DNA of 64,000 nucleotides from Paraspadella gotoi (lineage: Eukaryota > Chaetognatha). The stretch covers positions 2,725,583 through 2,789,582 of the forward strand of contig CM119263.1 in the NCBI GenBank assembly GCA_051294375.1. Reading direction: 5' to 3'. The notes below the pieces were generated by a model. It saw only the letters and a program-made list of their open reading frames with translations, was not told the DNA's origin and made no database searches. Of this stretch, positions 45,599-55,560 are shown piece by piece. The translations under genes were made by a program, and so were the position numbers. Each line of letters begins with the position of its first letter. Position 1 is the stretch's first letter.

Positions 45599-46384
45599 AT
45601 AAGAAAAAAAAGACTTGAGAAATATGGGAAGAATAAAGTCGTAAAGATGAAAACGTGTTTACGAGGGAAGAAACTCCTTCGAGCGACCGGAAGAAGGAAA
45701 AGAAAGAAAAAAAGCGGAGGCACGCAATTTAAAAGAAAATTTGCAAATTTATTTTCTCCTCTAAAAAGGAAAGAAGAAAAAGGAGGAAAAGCGAGAAGAA
45801 AAAGGAAGGAGAGAAAGAAAGAAGAAAGAAAAAGAAAAGAAACCAAAAAAAATTAAAAGGAGAGAAAGAAAGAAGAAATACAAAAGCGAGAAAAAAAGAA
45901 GAAAGAAAAAGAAGAGATAGAAAGAAGAAAGAAGAAAGAGAGATAAAAAGAAAAAATAGAAAGGATTGAAGGAAAGAAGAAGAAAGGAGAGATAGAAAGA
46001 AAAAACAGAAAGAAAAGAAACAAAAAAGAAACAGCAAGAAAAGAAAGAAAGAAGAAAGAGAAAGGAGAGAAAGAAAAAAGTCCCAGAAAGGAGAGAAAGA
46101 AAGGAGAAGGAGGAGGAGGAGGTGGAGGAAGAGGGGGAGAAGGAGTAAGAGGAGGAAGAGGAGGAGGAGAAAGAGGAGGAGGAGAAAGAGGGATGGCTCC
46201 AGCCCCCTTACCCCGACCTTGAACCGAGAAACGAGCGTGAGAATCGGGAAAAGTGAGGGAGAAGTGAGTCGCTGGTCGATGAGTCGGTTTGGGTAAGTGA
46301 AGGAGGAAAGGGAAGTCTGGGAATTTTTAAACGTGGAGGTGAGTTTAAAATGTTGGCGGGAGGGAGATGAATCGTGGTCGCTGT

Positions 46385-46610
46385 GGGGAATGAATGGGGA
46401 ATGAATGGGAAATGAATGGGGAATGAATGGGAAATGAATAGAGAATGAATAGGGAATGAATAGAGAATGAATGGGGAATGAATGGTGAATGATTGGGAAA
46501 TGAATGGAAAATGAATGGGGAATTAATGGAGAATGAATGGGGAATGAATGAGGAATGAATGGAGAATGAATGGTGAATGAATGGGGAATGAATGGGAATT
46601 GAATTTTTGA
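46385..46610. repeat. (gggaatgaat)n minisatellite, short allele
   Basis: Mirror of the array at 44.1-44.8 kb, about one third as long. Confidence 0.9.
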
Positions 46611-47126
46611 ATACACTTAGTGATCGAGGATATAATTAGGATTGTGATGGAGCGGAAAAAGATGAATGGGGAATGAATAAGGAATAAATAAAAAATGAAT
46701 GTGGAATGAATTTTGAATATAGTTTGAATAGTGAGGGAATTAATAGAGCAGGAATAGAGCTGTCACTATTTTGTAAACTTTTGCAACTTTGATTCTTTTA
46801 TATTCTGTATTTGAAGTTAAATTTCATTTTACATTTTCTTGACGATTTTATTTTCGTTCACTCTCATCCAAACGAATCCAACCAAAACCCAATTTATTTC
46901 GATTACGCGACTAAATCTCTTTTTGTAATGAAAGAGTCACTTACTTTTAAAAAGGTAAGTCTCTCTCTGACGCAACGAAATCTTTACTTTCCTTTTTCTT
47001 CGACAAAAAAATAAAAAAAACTCTTTTGAGTCTGAAATGTAAATCTCTTCTTTGGAAGGAAAACAATTTTATGGTCGCCATAAACGAAGAAGGAGACTCG
47101 AGTCTCACAGGTTTCCTTTTTCGGCT

Positions 47127-47446
47127 CTATTTTCCGAGAGCGCCCCATTTCTGTTACTTAAATTTAACGTTAATATGTAACCCTAATTTTTTACCAAAAC
47201 TATCACTTAATCTCTAATCCTAATTTTTAACCCTAATACATAACCTTAATCTTAATCCTTAATCCTAATCCGTAACCTTAATCCATAAACCCTAAACGCC
47301 ATAACACCTTAACCTTAAAACTAAGTCCCTATCCTTAATCCCTAACCCTAACTGCAGACCTAACTTAACCCTAATTTGTGAAATAATTTATAAAAAATTA
47401 ACTTAATTCCAAATTTACTATGAAATGGGACGTTCTGGGAAAATAA
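47127..47446 (+). mobile_element. MITE-like family A copy, best preserved
   Basis: Left terminal repeat ctattttccgagagcgcccc then atttc; right end gaaatgggacgttctgggaa then aatag-like bases. These are inverted copies over about 23-25 bases. The 270-bp interior is almost entirely words such as taaccctaat, ccttaatcct and aaccttaat, i.e. a degenerate complement of TTAGGG/TTAAGG. No ORF. It fits a non-autonomous DNA transposon (MITE). Confidence 0.8.
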
Positions 47447-47654
47447 GGCCTCAATTTTTTTTTGAGAAACAAATTCTCTTCGGGTTTTTTTTTTTAAGTT
47501 CATTTGTTTTTTGTTATTTGTTTCTCGATTTACTTGACGTTTAATTTTCGATTCCTGGTTTTTTACTTCATTTTTTTATCCCAAACCATATTTATACAAC
47601 ATATAAATGTAATTAATTGCTGATTGATCTTCCTTTCCTGACGTCATCCTTTCA

Positions 47655-47730
47655 CAAAATCACCCGGGGTTCACCAAACCACGCGGGTTCACCCAACCAC
47701 GCGGGTTCACCCAACCACGCGGGTCGAGTA
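47655..47730. repeat. 17-bp tandem 'ttcacccaaccacgcgg'
   Basis: Three to four units; the mirrored units at 42855-42935 have more indels. Confidence 0.9.
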
Positions 47731-48019
47731 AATAAATAAACCACAAGAAACAATTTAACTTTCGGTGATTTTTTTTTATTTTTCACTTTCTTCGTTTTTT
47801 TTTCTCTTTTGGATTTTGGTTAATGACTCGTGCAAGGGTTTGGTTAGGGAGTGGCTAAGAAGGAAAACAACGACAACAACAACAAAATGCAGATGAAGTA
47901 AAGAAGAAAAAAAGGAAAAAAAGACCAAAAAATAAGAAAAAAAGGGGCGGAAGAAAATCAAGGGAAAAAATTGCGAGAAAATCAGCCAATCAGCCTCACA
48001 CTCGTGGGTGTGCCGGGGA

Positions 48020-48022
48020 TAG

Positions 48023-48060
<38 letters not shown>
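48020..48060. repeat. (GA)n microsatellite
   Basis: About 17 GA units; no equally long CT tract is seen in the left arm at the mirrored place. Confidence 0.9.
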
Positions 48061-48062
<2 letters not shown>

Positions 48063-48214
48063 CGACGAGGCAGCAGACGATTACAAGGAGAGATTCAGAG
48101 TGACGCAGAGAGAGAGGTGCGCCGGCCATGAGATTCTCGGTGCAACCTCCGGCAGGCGAAGTCTTTTCGTTGTTCAGGAAGCGAGTTTTTGCCAAGCGTC
48201 GCATACGAGGTCAC

Positions 48215-48330
48215 GGATCTTGTTGTTGTTGTTGTTGATTTTGTTGTTGTTGTTGTTTATTTTGTTGTTGTTTTGTTGTTAATGTTTTAATTTTTTATGT
48301 TAGTGATGCTGATGTTGTTGTTGTTGTTAT
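48215..48330. repeat. (GTT)n repeat
   Basis: ttgttgttgttgttgatttt-type blocks. Confidence 0.9.
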
Positions 48331-48459
48331 GGTCTTTGTCTCTTTCCTTTAATGATCAAGGTTTGCGACTGTGAGTTATGTTCAGTCAACGGCTTTTATT
48401 GACAAAAGTCATAAGTCAGATGTCAAAACCGATTAAAAGCTGTGAGAAGGAAAGGGGGA

Positions 48460-48498
48460 GAAAGAGAGAGAGAGAGAGAGAGAGAGAATGAGGATGAA

Positions 48499-48535
<37 letters not shown>
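48460..48535. repeat. (GA)n microsatellite
   Basis: Two GA runs separated by atgaggatgaagca. Confidence 0.93.
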
Positions 48536-48925
48536 AAAGGAAAAAGGAGGAAATGTATGAATATCAAAGAGAATTGCATGAGGAAGAGAAGAGGAGAGAA
48601 AAGTATAGAAGTAGAAAAAGAGAAGAGAAGAGAAAAGAGAAATGAAGAAAAGAAAAGAAAAGAAAAGAAAAGAAAAGGCGCGATTAATATGGAGATGAGA
48701 TTCATGGATCGATTTCGATCAAAATCGATGTCTTCCTCGTGATTCATTACGTTTTCCGCTTCGCAGAGTCGTTGTCGTTGTCGTTGTTGTCATTTTCTTA
48801 GTCGTTGTTGTTGTAATTATTTTTGTTATTGTTGTCATCTTTGTTCTCTTCATCGTCATCGACTTCCTCATTCTAATTTTTGATATCCGAAAAAAATAAA
48901 ATAACAATAACGGTAATTCCAAAGG

Positions 48926-49220
48926 GTTGCGCCGCAGTGACTTTATTTTTACGTCTATTTCCCTTTGATCACATGTTATGATATGAAATTACTTGACAAG
49001 AGTAAATAACCGTCTTTTATTCCTGAAAGTTTTAGGAATTCCTGAAGGCGGCGCTGACAGTCTCTTAGATTTGAGGTTTTTTTCTGTCTTAACAAATGAG
49101 CAACCAACTATAGGCGAATTAGTAAATGCATTTTTAACGTAAGTGGGACAGACCGACGGACAGACATACCGACGAACTGACCGACCGACAGACCGACCGA
49201 AAAGTGACTTATCGAGCAAC
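48926..49220 (+). mobile_element. MITE-like family B copy, best preserved
   Basis: Left end gttgcgccgcagtgacttta; right end gtgacttatcgagcaac, whose complement begins gttgctcgataagtcac. 'tcctgaaggcggcgctgaca' and a gaccgaccgacagaccgacc core lie inside. No ORF. The short imperfect inverted ends and copy number suggest a non-autonomous DNA transposon, though conserved bases (aacggtaattc) continue left of the end in several copies. Confidence 0.7.
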
Positions 49221-49317
49221 TAAAAATGATTAATTTAATATACATTTTTATTGTTATATACGCCTCAGTAAACCAGGTGATTACTGAATTATTCAAAATA
49301 TATTTTGTCGTCTTTCT

Positions 49318-49382
49318 CGGCGTCGTCGTCGTCGTTGTCGTCGTCGTCGTCGTCGTTGTCGTCGTCGTCGTCGTCGTCGTTT
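49318..49382. repeat. (GTC)n repeat
   Basis: cgtcgtcgtcgtcgttgtcg blocks. The mirrored site at 41355-41400 has a shorter GAC-type repeat. Confidence 0.92.
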
Positions 49383-49649
49383 CCTCCTCTTTCTTACGCT
49401 AGGGTCCAGACAAAGAACAGAGGGAAAAAGATCAAAGATCATTATTTCTCGATTTCTCTCTCCATCACTCTCTCTCCATCTCTCCGTCGCTTTCTCCATC
49501 ACTAAGTGTTTTTCATTTGCATTTTCCTTTCATCAATTTTCTTTCCTTCCCCTCCGCCTCCCCAACGCCCCCCTCCGCCCTCCCTTCCTCCTCTTTTCCT
49601 TCTCAACGTTAACCTTTATTTTTTTCTTTTCTTTTCTTTTCTTTTATTT

Positions 49650-49652
49650 ATC

Positions 49653-49704
<52 letters not shown>

Positions 49705-49945
49705 TTTTTAATTTTATTTCTTTCCTTCATTCTTTCTTTCTTTTTTATTTTTTCTTTCTTTCTTTTTTTATTTCTTTATTTCTTTCTTTTTATCTTTCTT
49801 TCTTTCTTTTATTCTTTCTTTCTTTCTTTCTTTCTTTTTCTCGTTCCTTCTTTCTATCTTTCTTTCCTTCTTTCTTCCTTTTTTCTTCCTTTTTTATTTT
49901 TTTCTCGCTTTCTTCCCTTCTTTCTTTCTTAATTTTTTTTATTTT
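49650..49945. repeat. (TTTC)n and T-rich tract
   Basis: tttctttctttctttctttc with tttta interruptions, near the outer end of the inverted repeat. Confidence 0.93.
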
Positions 49946-49949
49946 AGTG

Positions 49950-50265
49950 AATTCTTCACAATATTTATTCAGATATTTTTTTAAAAATAGCATTTCGTCA
50001 AAAGAGACGTATTTCTCTCTCCCTTTTCTCTATCTAAGCCAAAAAAACACTAAATTGTTAAACAAATAAAAAAATATAAAAAGAACGAACAGCTGCAGAA
50101 AGAACAAATAAAAAAATATAAAAAGAACGAACAGCTGAAGAAAGAACAATTTCCCGATTTAGTAAAGAAAATAAGAAAAAGTGAGAACGTATTTTTTCCT
50201 CGACCCAACGACCTTGGAGGAATTTGCATCTTCGCGTCGACTACTCAAACTCCTACTTTTTTCCT
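49950..50265. other. no gene seen
   Basis: AT-rich, with 'aaaatataaaaagaacgaac' repeated twice at 50070-50130. Confidence 0.55.
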
Positions 50266-50269
50266 TCTC

Positions 50270-50450
50270 TTCGGTCGCACGAGGCCAATTCTTTGGCTCC
50301 TTTTCAGCCCAACGAGGCCAATGTGGCTCAATCATTGTTTTTTTTCTCTCTTTAGTAAACTAGGCCAATATTCCTTATTGCTTAACCATTGTTTTCTTTT
50401 AAACTTGGCCAATGTGGGTCTCAACCACTTGTTTGCCTCTAAGGTCAATG
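50270..50450. repeat. degenerate minisatellite 'aggccaatgtggctcaa'
   Basis: About four units spaced 40-60 bp apart, each with ggccaat. Confidence 0.65.
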
Positions 50451-50865
50451 AGACAATCTCGATTTTCTGCAATAAAACATTTACAACGACATTGAAAGCG
50501 ATGAATTCTCGCCAAATCTCTTCGTTTTCTTTCCATTAAAAAAATCCATTATTTTCTTCTCACGTTTGTTACCTTCTATTGCAATCGCCCCTTTTTGTAT
50601 CACAAATCATAGAAATCCAGTGAAAAACTCACAGCCTCTCACCCCGTTATCGTCCGTCGGTCGTCAAAGACAGTGAACCGCTTTACTTCCGTGAATTTCC
50701 CTTTTCTTGGCTTTGGTGAACCGAGTTTCAAATCTGACCCTCACTTCTTTCGTGACGTCAACCAAGTTTCACGTCCGAATCTCACTTCCCTAACGACGTC
50801 AACCGAAAACCTCTTTCGATCTCCAATCGAAAACTCATCCTGAGGAAAAAAGGTTTCGTGATTTT

Positions 50866-51262
50866 CGCCCTTGGTCAGTCTGGCTTCCAGACCACTCCGT
50901 CAATTAGTGTAAACCTTTTGGCCCTTTGTCAGTCTGGCCTCCCGACTCCTGCGTCACTTAGTGTCACCCTTCTCGCCCTTTGACAGTCTGGCCTCCAGAT
51001 CTCTCCGTCAATTAGTGTAAATCTTTTGGCCCTTTGTCAGTCTGGCCTCTCGACTCCTGTGTCACTTAGTGTCACCCTTCTTGCCCTTTGACAGTCTGGC
51101 CTCCAGATCACTCCGTCAATTAGTGTAAATCTTTTGGCCCTTTGTCAGTCTGGCCTCTCGACGACTCTACCAATTCGTGTCACCCTTCTCACCCTTTGTC
51201 AGTCTGGCCTCCAGACCACTCCGTCATTTAGTGTCACCCTTCTCGCCCTTTGTCAGTCTGGC
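50866..51262. repeat. 54-bp minisatellite with alternating A/B units
   Basis: Seven units start gccctttgtcagtctggcct. Units 1, 3 and 5 continue as ccagaccactccgtcaatta and end gtgtaaa(c/t)cttttg. Units 2, 4 and 6 continue cgactcctgcgtcacttagt and end gtcacccttct. The last unit mixes both. Copies of the same type are more alike than neighbours, a higher-order dimer. Confidence 0.93.
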
Positions 51263-51293
51263 CCCTTGGGATACATCTAATTCTTTCCCTGCA

Positions 51294-51518
51294 ATGGGTA
51301 TCCAACTGTCCACAACTCTCCACCCTGCCACTCCCACTTCTTCCCCCCCCGGACTCTCCGGGGTGAAAGAGTCAACCCCCTTCTCTCGGAGGAATCGGCG
51401 TCAGATTCCGAAAGAAATACGAGTTTCCATGGAAACGGAAACTCGTCTCTTCGACGAGAGAGGCACTTCTTTTCGCGTCGTCGTTGTCGTCGTTGTCGTC
51501 GAGGTTGTCGTTGCTTGA
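51294..51518 (+). CDS. candidate ORF, weak
   Basis: ATG at 51294 opens MGIQLSTTLHPATPTSSPPG, then a basic stretch (SRRNRRQIPKEIRVSMETET), before running into GTC repeats that read as poly-Val to a stop. The first 60 codons are not repeat-derived. A short palindrome, gagtttccatggaaac, is inside. It could be a first exon; no clear donor before the repeat. Confidence 0.2.
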   Translation: MGIQLSTTLHPATPTSSPPGLSGVKESTPFSRRNRRQIPKEIRVSMETETRLFDERGTSFRVVVVVVVVEVVVA

Positions 51519-51680
51519 ATTCTTGTCATCGTCATCGTCATATTTCGAATAGCTGTCATTGTCGTCGTCATTGTCTTCGTCATTGTCGTCGTCATAGTCT
51601 TCGTCATTGTCGTCGTCATCGCCTTCGTCGTCGATATCGTCGTTGTCGTCGTCATCATCGTTGTCATCGTCGTCGACTCC
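51476..51680. repeat. (GTC)n/(CATTGTCGT)n repeat
   Basis: cgtcgttgtcgtcgttgtcg then attgtcgtcgtcattgtctt units. Confidence 0.92.
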
Positions 51681-51892
51681 ATGAAATTCCAAGAAATATT
51701 CAACTCAGACTTCAACGATTCATTTTTCACGTCGAAACTTTCAACTTTCTCTTTCGTCGTCGTTCATCGGCTCGAAAAGAAAAGAAAGTGAGAATCTTTT
51801 TTTTCGTTCACTGACTTCATTCATCGGCTTCGTTTCAGGTAGAAGCTTAACTTCGCTTATTATCTCTTTTCGCATTCGTTCATCAGCGACTC

Positions 51893-52112
51893 TTGCTTTT
51901 GGTCTTCAGCAACTTTTGCTTTTGTTCATCAGCTACTTTTGATTTTGTTCATAAGCTACTTTTGCTTTTGTTCATCAGTTACTTTTGCTCTCGTTCTTCA
52001 GCTACTTTTGCTTTTGTTCATCACCTACTTTTGTTTTCATCATCAGTTACTTTTGCTTTCGATCATCAGCTTCTTTTGCTTTTGTTCATCAACTACTTTT
52101 GCTTTCGGTCAT
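51893..52112. repeat. 23-bp minisatellite 'cagctacttttgcttttgtt'
   Basis: About nine units, mostly 23 bp, with c/t variants. Confidence 0.93.
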
Positions 52113-52212
52113 AAGCATCGAAACGGATTTCGTTTTCAATCCCAGACATTTTTCTTTTTTTTTCTTTTTTTCCTTTGAGAAATCCTTTCGAATTCAATTT
52201 CCTCTGATTTTT

Positions 52213-52305
52213 CTTTTTTTCTTTCTTTCTTTCTTTCTTTTCTTTCTTTTCTTTCTTTTCTTTCTTTCTTTCTTTCTTTCTTTTTTTTTTCTTTCTTTAT
52301 TTCCT
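52213..52305. repeat. (TTTC)n repeat
   Basis: ctttctttctttctttcttt and variants. Confidence 0.93.
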
Positions 52306-52565
52306 CTCATTTCTCAGAATTGAATTTTTCTTCAGAATCCGAAAAAATACTTCGTTTATGAAATCAAATTCGATTGAGTTCCTTCAAAAGGGAGACCCCA
52401 CCGACCCAAGACTGTCGAGTACGGATTTCATATTTGAGAACCAAATCCTTTTATCCTGTTTTTCTTTTTTTTCTCTATCTCTTCTTTCTTTCATGCTTTC
52501 TCTTCTTTTCATGTCTATATTTTTTCTTTTTGTCATTCTTGATTCTCAATTCATTTCACTCTGGG

Positions 52566-52568
52566 TCT

Positions 52569-52622
<54 letters not shown>

Positions 52623-52660
52623 TCTCTCTCTCTTTTTCTCTCTCTTTCTTCTTTTTCACC
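52566..52660. repeat. (CT)n microsatellite
   Basis: CT with cctc, ttc and tttt interruptions. Confidence 0.93.
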
Positions 52661-52834
52661 TTTAGATTAAAATCCATTTTTCTGCATATATATTTGAATT
52701 ATCGGATAACTTGACATTATTTTTGTTCCTTGTCCCACCGTTCCCACTATTTTTCTTCCTTTCATTTCTTTTCATCAATTTTTTTCTCTTCTGTCTTCAT
52801 TTCTCCCTCTTCTCTTCTCTCCATCTTTTCTCAG

Positions 52835-52923
52835 AAATCGAGACGTGCAAATCGGGACGATCCCCCCCCGCCCCCTTTATCGGGGGGGATGTGGAAGAGT
52901 TGAGAATTGAGACTCACAGATAA
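52835..52923 (+). CDS. candidate terminal exon, weak
   Basis: A strong acceptor (tctctccatcttttctcag) precedes a frame with two bases of a split codon, then IETCKSGRSPPAPFIGGDVE and ELRIETHR to TAA. A second frame (KSRRANRDDPPPPPLSGGMW) also ends nearby. A C-run/G-run hairpin (52860-52890) lies inside. Confidence 0.25.
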
Positions 52924-53003
52924 AATTGACGCATTTGAAATTAAATTTTTATTCTCCACTTTAGTTTCCTTTTATGTCTCCTAAAACTTTTTCGAGGATG
53001 AGC

Positions 53004-53293
53004 CTTTTTTTCCAAGAACGCCCCATTTCATTCTAAATTCAAAATTAGGTAGAAAGGATTAAGTTAAGGATTAGGTTAATGATTAAATTTAGGAAATAAA
53101 TTAATAATTAGGGCTAGTGATTAGGATTTAAGATTAGGGGTTAGGGTTACAAATTAGGAATAAAGGTTTAGGGTTAGGGTTCAGGATTAGAGTTAGAGAT
53201 TGCGTTAAAAGTTTAAAAATATATTTGGGTTAAATATTAAGATTAAAATTAAATTCTGGGATGAAGGTACAAAAATGAGACTTTCTGGGAAAG
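53004..53293 (+). mobile_element. MITE-like family A copy
   Basis: Left end tttttttccaagaacgcccc then atttc; right end aaaatgagactttctgggaa. Interior of ttaggg, ttaagg and gggttagggtt words. Confidence 0.75.
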
Positions 53294-53299
53294 GAAAGC

Positions 53300-54005
53300 A
53301 CATTTTTGGTTTTTGGTCTGTCCATCCTTCTACATCTAAGTTCCTCTCCCACTACTCACCTTCAACCGATTTGCCAATAACTTTCCTCCAAGACGTCATC
53401 TCAAACGTCAACAGTCAACGTCGTCTTTTCCTCACCTTTTCTTCCATCGTCGCGTCAAATATCTTCCGGTCAAAAGTTCCATCTCTCCACGATGACCTTA
53501 CTTTCTCTCACTCTCTCCTTCTGTCAATTTCCATTTTCTTATTCCCAATCGTCAAACGTCAAAAGTCTGATTCCACTTCTTGATTATTTTCGACGGATAT
53601 TCGCCACTATGTATTGATAACCGTTAGCCCCATATTCGCCACCACTCCCACTAGCCACCTTATTATAAACAACCACCTTCGTTGTCATTTTTCTCCACTC
53701 CTGATTTCAGCTTTATCCCGACAACTCCCTTTTTCCGAAATTTATGCGATGTATTTTTGTAAGGGATGATTATATAATTTGATCTAACATAAATATCATT
53801 TACATATTGTAGTGTTTATTTAAAAAGAGTTTATTTTCATTTCGCAATTCAATATTATTTTTGTTCTTAGGATTTTTAGTAGTATTTGATAGTTATTAGT
53901 TAATGAATAATGATTAACAATTTTAATGATAAATAATCTGCAAATTAGCAGCAGGACAAACAACAAAGACAATGACAACGACAACTAGCAATTTTTTTCA
54001 GACTG
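53300..54005. other. no gene seen
   Basis: Mixed to AT-rich DNA. A 102-codon plus-strand frame at 53275-53583 begins inside the transposon end and is not supported. Confidence 0.5.
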
Positions 54006-54009
54006 AGAC

Positions 54010-54018
54010 TGAGAGACT

Positions 54019-54072
<54 letters not shown>
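54010..54072. repeat. (GA)n microsatellite
   Basis: GA with two gaaa interruptions; a short (CAA)n is at 54229-54256. Confidence 0.93.
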
Positions 54073-54074
<2 letters not shown>

Positions 54075-54780
54075 AAATATATAAATAGAACGGAAACAGA
54101 AACAAAACAAAAAGTACAATAATAAAAAAAAACAAATACTAGTAAACCAAGAAATGAATAGAAATTTTAAAAAATATATTAAAAAGAATAAACAAAGAAA
54201 ATAAAACCATAAAAAAGACGAGTCTGCAGCAACAACAACAACAACAACAATAACAACGTCATTAAGAGAACAACTTCGCCTCTCGGTTTCGCGTCGTCAG
54301 CACAAAAAAAAAAGAGCAACTAAATCGTCAACATTTGAAGTTCGACTAAATATTTTAAACGAATAAAAATATCGATGGAAAAACTTAGCAAAAAAAACGC
54401 ATCTGGTTGCGTTGCAATGGACCATCTGCCACCAACGCGTTGCAACTCCGGTGAATTCACAACGACCTGAGAAATTCTTTCTCTTTTTATCTTTGGTGAA
54501 TAAAACCTTTTTTTTGTTTTGTTTTTTTTTCCGAGAAAAATGCTTTTGTTGCGTTTGTTTTAACTGAGGAATTTGGTTGCATTCTCAAACATACAAAATT
54601 TGTATTAAGGAAAAGATATGTTTGTCAAAACATTTCTTGCTAGATTTTGATTTCAGAAATCACCAAAACACGATTTAAATATTCACTTTTTGTCTTTCTT
54701 ATATACGTATATATTTTTGACGGCGCTACGCGATTGAAACCGACTGCGGCATGAAATACCGCAGTCAAACCAAACCGTCG
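54073..54780. other. no gene seen; AT-rich
   Basis: A-rich then T-rich DNA, with 'ggttgcgttgcaatgg' and 'gcgttgcaactcc' short repeats near 54405-54450. Confidence 0.5.
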
Positions 54781-54866
54781 CATTGAATGCTGCCACGCCC
54801 CCCTTCTTTAACCACCGTCGTTTCTCCCACGACGCAACTCTTTTGGTTTCCGTCAACGCGCCTCAG

Positions 54867-54954
54867 ATGGCGCCGCTAACGCCGTTCGACCGCGAGGAAA
54901 AAAAAAAGTCGCCGACCGCTGGCGACGCAGTTAGAGCGGAGAACGCCTCCAGAG
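54867..54954 (+). CDS. candidate start exon in CpG-rich DNA, weak
   Basis: ATG (cctcagATGGCGCC) opens MAPLTPFDREEKKKSPTAGD then AVRAENAS before GA repeats. CpG content is high over 54720-55180, as expected near a promoter. An upstream in-frame ATG at 54783 exists. No clear donor. Confidence 0.2.
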
Positions 54955-55132
54955 TGAGAGAGAGAGAGAGAGGGGGGGCGTGGATGTCGGCGACGTTCGT
55001 CTAATAGTGATAAAGGGGGAGCGACGGAGCGCGCCATTTCCAGCGTCATTCCCGGCGCCCATCGACGCCGACGCTTGAAATAGCGTTGATGGCCGGAAAA
55101 GCGGCGCCGCGTGGCACCCGGATGCGTCTCAC

Positions 55133-55179
55133 CTGCCACATCCGGACTCGCAAATCCAACGCCTCTCGTCTTTCTGGGT
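55133..55179 (-). CDS. candidate 47-base exon, weak
   Basis: On the minus strand a C-rich acceptor (actccccccccaacgtcag) and a GTGAGA donor bound 47 bases. Frame 0 reads TQKDERRWICESGCG, with two cysteines; the other frames are also open. It is too short to identify. Confidence 0.25.
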
Positions 55180-55356
55180 CTGACGTTGGGGGGGGGAGTG
55201 AACTAAGGGTGGGGGGTGGAGGGGGGAAAGGGGATGAGGAGGAAGAGGAAAGAAAGTTAGGAGAGTGGAAAGAGAGAAAAAAATAGATGAAAAGGAAAAT
55301 TGAAGAATGAAAAGGAGAAAAAGAAATTAAAGGAAAATGAAGATAAAAATGGGCCA

Positions 55357-55560
55357 TATTTCCCGAAAGCGCCCCATTTCCGCTGATTTAGTATAAGGTT
55401 AGTTTTTAGTATTAAAGATTAGGTAAGGGGGTAGGGATGAAGTCAGGAATTAGAGTTTAGGATTATGTTAACGATTAGGGTTAGGGATCAATAGTAGGAA
55501 TTACGGTCAAGTATTAGGAATTATGTTAACGGATTAGAGATGAGCGTTTTCAGAAAATTG
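55357..55560 (+). mobile_element. MITE-like family A copy
   Basis: Left end tatttcccgaaagcgcccca; right end tgagcgttttcagaaaattg. Interior of gattagg, gttaggg and aaggtta words; shorter than other copies. Confidence 0.72.

Larger units (their letters stand above)
45599..49620 (-). repeat. 9-kb inverted repeat, right arm
   Basis: Reverse complement of the left arm in order. It contains purine tracts, the gaatgaatgggg array, a family A element, the cacgcgggttcacccaac units (47655-47725), a GTT array (48215-48330), a GA tract (48460-48535) and a family B element. Its unique segments look cleaner than those of the left arm. Confidence 0.88.

Noticed and set aside
44530-46616. 295- to 310-codon frames rich in HSFPIHS
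   Set aside because: They read the cattcattcc minisatellite and pyrimidine tracts in the inverted repeat.
47160-47420. Internal telomere remnant from a chromosome fusion
   Set aside because: Similar degenerate arrays recur at several places, each bounded by the same inverted ends, so a mobile element explains them better.
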